From: CAYVDH01 sp964450355
Lineage (GTDB): Bacteria; Bacteroidota; Bacteroidia; NS11-12g; UBA955
Direction of reading: 5' to 3'
NCBI GenBank assembly: GCA_964450355.1
Contig: CAYVDH010000020.1
Coordinates: 1 to 31,139 of the forward strand
Length of the DNA stretch: 31,139 nucleotides
Shown: piece by piece, positions 26,021-31,139 of the stretch
Numbering within the stretch: the first letter of the stretch is position 1
Layout of the letters: each line of letters opens with the position of its first letter
Made by a program: the position numbers and the translations under genes
Notes under the pieces: model-generated
The model's database searches: none
What the model was told of the DNA's origin: nothing
What the model saw: only the letters and a program-made list of their open reading frames with translations

Positions 26021-26607
26021 AACCTCAATTTAAATAACTTAACAAATTCTTTAAAGTTTTCATTGGTTTGCATCAATTCATCCATTTGTTCTGTTTGAGT
26101 GTAAGCTTTTTTTCTTGCACTAGCCTCATTGTTGATATCTACTTTTATTTGAATGTTTTGATTGTTGAAATAAACTTTTAAATATTTTTGCCAATCGATT
26201 TTTATTCCTTCTATCATGGAATCTTGTTGTGAAGTCAAAGTAAACACTACTTTATTTCCTTCAATCATTGGAATCAATAATTTAATGAACTCCTTCAATG
26301 ATACTTTTTGTAATTCAGCAAATTCATTGATTGATTTTTGAACATTTTCTTGATTGAAATCTGGGGCATTCGATTTTGGAGTGTCAACAATTTGTTCTTC
26401 TTTCTCTTCTATTGTTTCAATTGGCGAATCAGACACCTCTGCCATGGCAAGTTGTATAGCATCAATTTCTTTTTTGATTGGTATTTTGGGCAGAGAAAAA
26501 TCACTAGGAGCGTATTTATCTTCCTTAATTACATGAGATTCTTGAACAACAGGTGTTTGTGATTTCTTTTCAAGCCTTTTAGCTATATACTCATCACTTT
26601 TTTTTTT
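26011..26607 (-). CDS. dnaX: DnaX tau-type C-terminal part, in the -1 frame relative to the ATPase frame
   Basis: From the A-run at 26598-26607 the -1 frame stays open for 198 codons to the TAG at 26011. It begins KKKSDEYIAKRLEKK, passes through a linker rich in Glu and Lys (an internal Met at 26445 is not needed as a start) and ends with a conserved-looking DnaX C-terminus (VDINNEASARKKAYTQ and NFKEFVKLFKLRLKN). The tail resembles the end of tau in Flavobacteriia (KKYAYTP...-like), which binds the polymerase core. There is no promoter or start of its own at the join, so it is best read as the continuation of dnaX by frameshift or transcript slippage. Full tau would be about 560 residues. An indel, natural or from sequencing, in the homopolymer is the main alternative. 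Confidence 0.75.
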   Translation of the reverse strand, partial: KKKSDEYIAKRLEKKSQTPVVQESHVIKEDKYAPSDFSLPKIPIKKEIDAIQLAMAEVSDSPIETIEEKEEQIVDTPKSNAPDFNQENVQKSINEFAELQKVSLKEFIKLLIPMIEGNKVVFTLTSQQDSMIEGIKIDWQKYLKVYFNNQNIQIKVDINNEASARKKAYTQTEQMDELMQTNENFKEFVKLFKLRLKN

Positions 26608-27692
26608 AATTCTTCGAGTGTTGTTGTAGAGCTTAATAAACTTTTAATGTGCGACAGTTTCATTAAAGCCAATTCAATATGCAATCTTTGATTTCTACTG
26701 TTTTTGTATTCTACATCAAATTGATTATTGATATTCAAAGCATTCAATAAGAAACTTAAATCTACGGATTTGGATTGTTCTTCGTATTTCAATTTATGAT
26801 TTTCGCCAACATCCAACAAATGAGCTGTTTCAGGCATTTTACAAACCATTAAATTTCTAAAATGTTCGCTTAAACCATTTAAAAATGTTTGACCTTCAAA
26901 TCCTTTATTAACAATTTCATCGTATGAATTTAAAACTTGACCAATTTCTTGATTCAACAAATAATCGGTAATTTTAAAAAAATAATCTCGGTCTAAAATG
27001 TTTAAATTTTCAGAGGCTTTGGCATAAGTTATGTCATTCTCGCAAAAACTAGCCATTTGGTCAAACATTGATAGGCAATCTCTCAAACCACCATCTGCTT
27101 TTTCAGCTATTAAATGCAAAGCATCTTCATCTACTTTAATGTTTTCTTTAGCCGCTATGGTTTTTAAATATTCCACCATGTCTTTTATTTGAATTCTTTT
27201 AAAATTAAATATTTGACATCTTGATAAAATGGTTGGTAATATTTTGTGTTTTTCTGTTGTGGCTAATATAAAAATTGCATAAGAAGGAGGTTCTTCTAAA
27301 GTTTTAAGAAATGCATTAAAAGCTTGAGAAGATAACATATGAACCTCATCTATAATGTAAACTTTGTATTTTCCAATTTGTGGAGGAATCCTTACTTGCT
27401 CATTTAGGTTTCTAATGTCATCAACGCCATTGTTACTAGCAGCATCTAATTCAAATATATTGAATGCAAAATCTTGATCTAAATCATCAGTGCTTTGTTG
27501 ATTTATAACCTTAGCCAATATACGCGCACAAGTCGTTTTTCCTACACCTCTAGGGCCAGTGAATAAAAATGCTTGAGCTAAATGGTTGTTGTTTATTTCA
27601 TTGAGCAAAGTATCAGTGATGTGTTTCTGCCCTACCACCTCGTCAAAAACGGATGGTCTGTATTTTCTAGCTGAAACAATAAAATTTTCCAT
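26583..27692 (-). CDS. dnaX: DNA polymerase III gamma/tau ATPase part
   Basis: DnaX is the AAA+ clamp-loader subunit of the replisome. The 369-residue zero frame has Walker A GPRGVGKTT (residues 46-54), DEVH (115-118) and the SRC motif with the arginine finger (Ser157, Arg158), plus LDAASNNGVDDIRNL. The Cys4 zinc module usually found between Walker A and LDAASNN is missing: the segment VINQQSTDDLDQDFAFNIF has no cysteine. Past LEELKKK the zero frame ends after VMSI at a TAG, which would give a gamma-like product. The -1 frame continues to the tau tail. A -7 element TAAATTTG lies 14 nt upstream of the ATG. Confidence 0.95.
   Translation of the reverse strand: MENFIVSARKYRPSVFDEVVGQKHITDTLLNEINNNHLAQAFLFTGPRGVGKTTCARILAKVINQQSTDDLDQDFAFNIFELDAASNNGVDDIRNLNEQVRIPPQIGKYKVYIIDEVHMLSSQAFNAFLKTLEEPPSYAIFILATTEKHKILPTILSRCQIFNFKRIQIKDMVEYLKTIAAKENIKVDEDALHLIAEKADGGLRDCLSMFDQMASFCENDITYAKASENLNILDRDYFFKITDYLLNQEIGQVLNSYDEIVNKGFEGQTFLNGLSEHFRNLMVCKMPETAHLLDVGENHKLKYEEQSKSVDLSFLLNALNINNQFDVEYKNSRNQRLHIELALMKLSHIKSLLSSTTTLEELKKKVMSI
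26598..26607 (-). other. Run of ten A in dnaX: probable slippage or frameshift site
   Basis: On the coding (minus) strand ten A follow GAATT and precede GTGATG. The zero frame reads three AAA codons then stops after VMSI; one base backward (or one extra A in the transcript) enters the long tail frame. Thermus thermophilus dnaX uses transcriptional slippage on a similar A-run, and E. coli uses a -1 shift on A AAA AAG. Downstream, GTGAT (26593-26597) can pair with ATCAC (26559-26563), enclosing an AGCT/GGCT stem with one G.T, a weak possible stimulator. No Shine-Dalgarno-like element is seen upstream. Confidence 0.65.
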
Positions 27693-27706
27693 GGATACTA
27701 AGTCTG

Positions 27707-27714
27707 CAAATTTA
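27707..27714 (-). promoter_or_regulatory. -7 element for dnaX
   Basis: TAAATTTG on the minus strand matches TAnnTTTG, 14 nt upstream of the dnaX ATG. No TTG at 17-21 nt upstream was found, so this is moderate support only. Confidence 0.4.
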
Positions 27715-27999
27715 GTTTTTTACCACAATATAAAAACATCTTTTTTCATTATTTTATATCCATTGATTCAAATTCATATAGAACACTAAGTTAAATCAAA
27801 GTATTGACAATTAAAATAATGAATACCTCATTATTATACAATTCTTAAATTAAAGAATGAAATTATCAAATCGAATATATAAATCTTTTTTTAAACGTAT
27901 TTTAATTAATTGAAATTAAAATGTGAACAAAAATTTACATTTATTGGATAAAATAAGTAAAAAAGCGAGGATATATAAAATTAAAGTTAAAAAAATAAG

Positions 28000-28007
28000 T
28001 ACCTTTG
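28000..28007 (+). promoter_or_regulatory. -7 element for pckA
   Basis: TACCTTTG matches TAnnTTTG exactly and is placed to start transcription about 25 nt before the ATG. Upstream only a TTA at 16-nt spacing is seen in place of TTG. Confidence 0.5.
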
Positions 28008-28038
28008 CAGCCAGAATTTAACACCCTCTATTTATATC

Positions 28039-29628
28039 ATGACAAACATAGACATTTTAAATAAAATTGCTAATGATGCTAGCAAAATTTATGACAATTT
28101 AACTTCAGAAGAACTTGTAAATAAAGCTCTTGAAAGAAATGAAGGAGTTTTAACAGATAAAGGAGCTTTGGCTGCAGATACAGGCGAATTCACAGGTCGT
28201 TCTCCAAAAGATAAATTCACTGTATGTGATGAAAAAACTGAAAATACCGTTTGGTGGGGCGATGTGAATTTCAAATTTGAGCCATCAAAATTCGATGCAT
28301 TGTTAAACAAAGTAATTAATCATTACAATGGAAAAGAATTATTTACTAGAAACGCTTATGCTTGTGCTGACCCTAACTACAGATTAAACATAAAAGTAGT
28401 AACAGAAACCGCTTATCAAAATTTATTTGCTAAAAATTTATTTTTAAGACCTGAAAACAACAACGATAATCCTGAATGGATCATTTTAGCTGCTCCTAGC
28501 TTTAAAGCAGTTGGCTCTGAAGATGGAACAAGACAACACAATTTTTCCATCATTAATTTTACAAGAAAAATCATATTAATTGGAGGTTCGGGCTATACTG
28601 GTGAAATTAAAAAAGGCATTTTTACTGTATTGAATTACATACTTCCACAAGAAAAAAATGTTCTTTCAATGCATTGTTCTGCAAACATTGGAGAAGCTGG
28701 CGATACTGCCATATTTTTTGGATTATCAGGTACTGGTAAAACAACCTTATCTGCTGACCCAAACAGAAAATTAATTGGTGATGATGAACACGGCTGGGCT
28801 GATAATACTGTCTTTAATTTTGAAGGTGGATGCTACGCTAAATGCATTGATTTAACAGAAGAAAAAGAGCCTCAAATATGGAATGCTATCAAACCAGGAG
28901 CCTTAGTAGAAAATGTAAGGTTTTTTGAAAACAGCAATACCGTTAATTACGAAGATGTAAGTGTAACTGAAAACACCAGAGTTGCCTACCCTATTAATTA
29001 TATTGATAACATTGCTGTTCCTTCAATTGGCAAAAGCCCTAAAAACATTTTCTTCTTAACTTGCGATGCCTTTGGTGTTTTACCTCCAATTTCTAAACTA
29101 ACTGCTAACCAAGCGATGTACCACTTCATTTCTGGTTATACCAGCAAAGTAGCTGGAACAGAAGCTGGAATTACTGAACCTCAAAGCACATTTTCAGCTT
29201 GTTTTGGTCAAGCATTCTTACCATTGCACCCAACAAAATACGCTAAATTATTAGGTGAAAAATTAAATGCCAACCCTGATATCAATGTTTGGTTAATCAA
29301 CACTGGATGGAGTGGTGGAAGTTATGGAATTGGAAGCAGAATGAAATTAAGCTACACAAGAGCTATGTTGACAGCCGCACTTAATGGAGAATTAAACAAT
29401 GTTGAATACACATCACACCCTGTATTTGGTGTTCTAATGCCTAACTCATGCCCTAATGTCCCTCAAGAAATTTTAAACCCAAGAAATACTTGGGCTGACA
29501 AAACTGCTTATGACAATAAAGCAAATGAATTAGCAGATAAATTTAATACTAATTTCAAAAAATTTGAAGACGGTGCAAGCCAAGATATTATTGACGCTGC
29601 TCCTAAATCTTCTGTAGCTACAAATTAA
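28039..29628 (+). CDS. pckA: Phosphoenolpyruvate carboxykinase (ATP)
   Basis: PckA converts oxaloacetate to phosphoenolpyruvate with ATP, the entry to gluconeogenesis, in the cytoplasm. The 529-residue length is typical. Motifs include EFTGRSPKDKF, GGSGYTGEIKKGIF, the P-loop GLSGTGKTTLSADP (from Gly228), IGDDEHGWAD, and a late GWSGGSYGIGSRMKLSYTRA. This is the ATP-using family, not the GTP family. It has its own promoter-like -7 element and a strong downstream terminator (29708-29742), so it is probably a single-gene transcript. An AT-rich upstream region with two dyads may carry regulation. Confidence 0.97.
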   Translation: MTNIDILNKIANDASKIYDNLTSEELVNKALERNEGVLTDKGALAADTGEFTGRSPKDKFTVCDEKTENTVWWGDVNFKFEPSKFDALLNKVINHYNGKELFTRNAYACADPNYRLNIKVVTETAYQNLFAKNLFLRPENNNDNPEWIILAAPSFKAVGSEDGTRQHNFSIINFTRKIILIGGSGYTGEIKKGIFTVLNYILPQEKNVLSMHCSANIGEAGDTAIFFGLSGTGKTTLSADPNRKLIGDDEHGWADNTVFNFEGGCYAKCIDLTEEKEPQIWNAIKPGALVENVRFFENSNTVNYEDVSVTENTRVAYPINYIDNIAVPSIGKSPKNIFFLTCDAFGVLPPISKLTANQAMYHFISGYTSKVAGTEAGITEPQSTFSACFGQAFLPLHPTKYAKLLGEKLNANPDINVWLINTGWSGGSYGIGSRMKLSYTRAMLTAALNGELNNVEYTSHPVFGVLMPNSCPNVPQEILNPRNTWADKTAYDNKANELADKFNTNFKKFEDGASQDIIDAAPKSSVATN

Positions 29629-29683
29629 TTTTTATTAGCTGTGCAACATTTTAACTTTTACTGTTGTCTAATAGTATAAAGTT

Positions 29684-29850
29684 AGTGTTTTTCATAGTTT
29701 AAGTAATAAAAAAGCTGTAAGGTTATCTTTACAGCTTTTTTTATGTCAATTTTTTAATGCTTTATCGATTTAATAGCAAACATTTTGAATCTCACTAAAA
29801 TTATGGCACATATTTTGTATGTAAAATTGAAGTGTTTTCATAGTTTTAGT
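29684..29850. repeat. Imperfect 20-21-bp direct repeat pair flanking the pckA terminator
   Basis: AGTGTTTTTCATAGTTTAAG (29684-29703) recurs as AGTGTTTTCATAGTTTTAG (29831-29849), differing by one indel in each T-run. The copies are 147 bp apart and bracket the terminator. Possible explanations are a small duplication, a remnant of an insertion, or coincidence in T-rich DNA. Confidence 0.35.
29708..29742 (+). terminator. Rho-independent terminator after pckA
   Basis: A-run plus GCTGTAA pairs with TTACAGC plus T-run (left arm 29708-29720, right arm 29729-29741 or so) around an 8-nt loop. The tract is A6 on one side and T7 on the other, so it can work in both directions. It lies 80 bp past the pckA stop. 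Confidence 0.8.
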
Positions 29851-29854
29851 TTTT

Positions 29855-29890
29855 GCCGAAAGCCGTGCATGCAAGTGTACGGTTTTTGGC
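29855..29890 (+). ncRNA. GCAA-capped 16-bp hairpin, RNA-element candidate
   Basis: Bases 29855-29870 pair with 29875-29890 without a bulge, around the GNRA tetraloop GCAA (29871-29874). Four pairs are G.T (58-87, 62-83, 67-78 and 70-75 of the 29800s). In plus-strand RNA these are G.U pairs; in minus-strand RNA they would be A/C mismatches, so the fold favours plus-strand transcription. The lower part reads AAGCCGT opposite ACGGTTT. That has the same pairing as the AGC triad region of group II intron domain V, but the two-nucleotide bulge and part of the stem are missing. No intron or reverse transcriptase is nearby. No U-tract follows, so it is not a simple terminator. Confidence 0.4.
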
Positions 29891-30130
29891 ATATATAGGG
29901 GTTTTTGTTTTTTACAAATTTTTATCTATCTCCTAATTTATCAAGCAAAATCAACACTTTAATTACTTTGTTTTAATTAAAAATAAAGCATGATTAAATT
30001 TAACTTTTCGACTTTCTTTTATATAGAAATACTGTTCAAATATGCTTATTTTATTTCTAAAATTCAATCTATTTATGATGGAATATACTTTTCGTTTTTT
30101 AAAAAGAAAATTTAAACCCTAAAGTTTATT

Positions 30131-30493
30131 TTAATATTGACCAGTCTTTAACATCACTAGGGTGCAGGACTCTTCCCAACTAATTCTTGCTTCATCTAAT
30201 AAATTTTGAAAATCTTCATTCTCTGTTCCAGGATTAAAAACAACTCTTTTAGGTTTCAATGCTATAATAAATGAATAAAACAACTTTTGATTTGTGGGAT
30301 TTAAATACAAAGTAATTGTATGAAACTCCTCTTGCAATTTGTTTATGTCAATTTCTATTTTTATTGACCCTATTTCTCCGCTTTTTAGACCAAATGCTTT
30401 AACCTCATGGCCATATTCTTTGAGCAACCTAATAGCCATATTGGAATATCGCATGCTATTTAAAGATGCTCCAATAACTAAGGTTTTTTTCAA
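30131..30493 (-). CDS. CoA-binding domain protein (YccU-like)
   Basis: The product is 120 residues and is a single small Rossmann domain of the CoA_binding family. It begins KKTLVIGASLNSMRYSNMAI, with a Gly-rich loop after the first strand, then VKAFGLKSGEIG, FHTITLYLNPTNQ, and RVVFNPGTENEDF near the end. Related proteins bind CoA or a nucleotide; no enzymatic role is established for this small form. It is cytoplasmic. The gene follows the bacilliredoxin gene by 33 bp in the same direction and is probably co-transcribed with it, which fits a thiol or CoA redox context (inference). Confidence 0.82.
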   Translation of the reverse strand: MKKTLVIGASLNSMRYSNMAIRLLKEYGHEVKAFGLKSGEIGSIKIEIDINKLQEEFHTITLYLNPTNQKLFYSFIIALKPKRVVFNPGTENEDFQNLLDEARISWEESCTLVMLKTGQY

Positions 30494-30526
30494 AATGACT
30501 TAAGTAAATTACTCAATTTTTATAAA

Positions 30527-30943
30527 TTAACAGTATTGATTATAAGCACTTTTTAAAGCTTCTGATACTTGTTCAGCTGTATGCCCTTCAATATCCATTC
30601 TTTGAACAAAATGAACTACTTCACCATTTTTAAACAAAGCTACACAAGGAGATGAAGGTGGATAAGGCAGTGTATATTCTCTTACTTTATTTACAGCCTC
30701 AGTTTCCATCCCTGCAAAAACTGTATATAATTTAGCTGGCACTTTTTCATTGCTTAGCGATCTTATTATTCCTGGTCGTGCACAACCTGCTGCACATCCA
30801 CATACAGAATTTATGGCTATCAATATTGTTTCATCATGATTGTCTAGCAAATCAACAACCTCATCTGCTGTTTTCAACTCTGTAAAACCTACATTAGTCA
30901 ATTCTGCTCTCATTGGAGCTACTAATAATTCTGGATATGCCAT
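30527..30943 (-). CDS. Bacilliredoxin BrxA/BrxB-family protein (YphP/YqiW type)
   Basis: The 138-residue product is a thioredoxin-fold protein with the CGC motif in NSVCGCAAGCARPG (Cys48, Cys50; a further Cys54). It begins MAYPELLVAPMRAELT and includes PYPPSSPCVALFKNGEVVHFV and the IEGH segment typical of this family. In Firmicutes these proteins remove bacillithiol from S-bacillithiolated substrates; they also have weak disulfide-isomerase-type activity. Whether this organism makes bacillithiol is not visible here, though some Bacteroidota do. The -7 element TATATTTG lies 18 nt upstream of the start. It precedes the CoA-binding gene. Confidence 0.93.
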   Translation of the reverse strand: MAYPELLVAPMRAELTNVGFTELKTADEVVDLLDNHDETILIAINSVCGCAAGCARPGIIRSLSNEKVPAKLYTVFAGMETEAVNKVREYTLPYPPSSPCVALFKNGEVVHFVQRMDIEGHTAEQVSEALKSAYNQYC

Positions 30944-30961
30944 TTCTTATAAATATTTTTG

Positions 30962-30969
30962 CAAATATA
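30962..30969 (-). promoter_or_regulatory. -7 element for the bacilliredoxin gene
   Basis: TATATTTG on the minus strand matches TAnnTTTG and lies 18 nt before the ATG at 30943. The nearest TTG is 24 nt upstream, longer than the 18 seen in the two best promoters of this window. Confidence 0.45.
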
Positions 30970-31050
30970 CTATTCTATAAATACTAATACTATCAATAAT
31001 AACAATATTAAATTGTGTATATCAATTTAAGGCAAACTTAAATTGATAAC

Positions 31051-31139
31051 TTACCTCAATAAACTTACTGTTCCTTCAAACTGATATTCCTTACCATCGT
31101 AAGCTATTACTTTTACTAGCCATGCGTACACATCCTGTT
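31051..31139 (-). CDS. C-terminal end of a probable T9SS type B (gliding-motility-associated) cargo, cut by the window edge
   Basis: The minus frame is open from the window edge to a TAA at 31051-31053. It encodes 28 complete codons that start QDVYAWLVKVIAYDGKEY and end EGTVSLLR. This matches the end of the gliding-motility-associated C-terminal domain, which usually reads QDVYVWKV...DGK...GHVTLIR. The rest of the protein lies outside the window. It would be a secreted or surface protein using the type B sorting signal, unlike the type A signals elsewhere in the window. Confidence 0.75.
   Translation of the reverse strand, partial: QDVYAWLVKVIAYDGKEYQFEGTVSLLR

Larger units (their letters stand above)
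27693..28038. promoter_or_regulatory. Divergent dnaX/pckA intergenic region
   Basis: These 346 bp carry no gene that I can support and are extremely AT-rich. The right end holds the pckA promoter and the left end the dnaX -7 element. Between them are two exact dyads: AATAATGA/TCATTATT with a 5-nt spacer (27815-27835) and ATTCTT/AAGAAT with a 6-nt spacer (27841-27858). These may be regulator sites or chance pairs in AT-rich DNA. Confidence 0.4.
29629..30130. other. Gene-free 502-bp stretch after pckA
   Basis: I see no supported gene here. It contains the pckA terminator (29708-29742), an imperfect direct repeat (29684-29704 and 29831-29850) and a striking GCAA-capped hairpin (29855-29890). 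A 41-codon ATG-started frame (29990 to about 30115) is rich in Phe, Ile and Lys and has no good promoter. It is not counted as a gene. The base composition is very AT-rich toward the CoA-binding gene. Confidence 0.6.

Noticed and set aside
26011..26445. Separate gene starting with the ATG at 26445
   Set aside because: The frame is open well upstream to the dnaX A-run and the sequence fits the end of tau; no promoter precedes the ATG.
27804..27835. TTGACA-like E. coli sigma-70 promoter upstream of pckA
   Set aside because: Spacing to a TATAAT-like element does not fit, and Bacteroidota use TTG/TAnnTTTG promoters; the TACCTTTG at 28000 is the better candidate.
29990..30115. 41-codon ATG-started frame on the plus strand in the gene-free stretch
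   Set aside because: Composition (Phe, Ile, Lys and Tyr) follows the local AT-rich DNA, there is no full TAnnTTTG element, and no recognisable motif.

Overview
The window looks like a chromosomal segment of an AT-rich member of the Bacteroidota, probably Flavobacteriia or a close relative. Four things support this. Several genes are preceded by the Bacteroidota promoter form (TTG, about 18 nt, TAnnTTTG) and lack Shine-Dalgarno sequences. Six complete proteins end in type IX secretion (T9SS) type A sorting domains, and a partial gene at the right edge ends in what looks like a type B tail. DnaX lacks the usual zinc-binding cysteines. TopA carries C-terminal repeats and a Lys/Ala tail in place of zinc fingers. 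I saw no rRNA, tRNA or CRISPR array.

Layout. 1-5578: a possible TnpB C-terminal remnant at the left edge, a putative methyltransferase with its own promoter, and a 1580-residue secreted subtilase, the last two on the minus strand. 5579-7610 (plus): dapD (lysine/meso-DAP synthesis) overlaps a GT4 glycosyltransferase by one base. 7602-19152 (minus): a long co-directional block with short gaps. In transcription order it holds an acyl-CoA carboxylase beta subunit, a GT2 glycosyltransferase, aroC, a secreted M43 metalloprotease, topA, a SirB1-family protein, an unknown exported protein and a small T9SS cargo protein. 19393-21738 (minus): a secreted M1 aminopeptidase. 21810-25964 (plus): a PKD-containing T9SS protein, a gingipain-like protein that appears to lack the catalytic dyad, and fabI. 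26011-27692 (minus): dnaX, split by a -1 frame change at a run of ten A. 28039-29628 (plus): pckA, followed by a 502-bp gene-free stretch with a terminator and an unusual 16-bp hairpin capped by GCAA. 30131-31139 (minus): a CoA-binding protein, a bacilliredoxin and the last 28 codons of a probable T9SS type B cargo.

The genes mix core metabolism and replication (dapD, aroC, fabI, pckA, topA, dnaX) with secreted proteins: a subtilase, an M43 protease, an M1 aminopeptidase and a C25-like fold, all T9SS cargo. This suggests extracellular protein degradation, with amino acids feeding central metabolism; PckA would support gluconeogenic growth. That physiological reading is inference.

The items most worth a second look are the dnaX A10 frame switch with the tail in the -1 frame, the gingipain-like protein whose His/Cys positions are replaced by a Cys/Gly/Ser-rich motif, and the GCAA-capped hairpin whose G.U pairs form only in plus-strand RNA and which resembles the base of a group II intron domain V.
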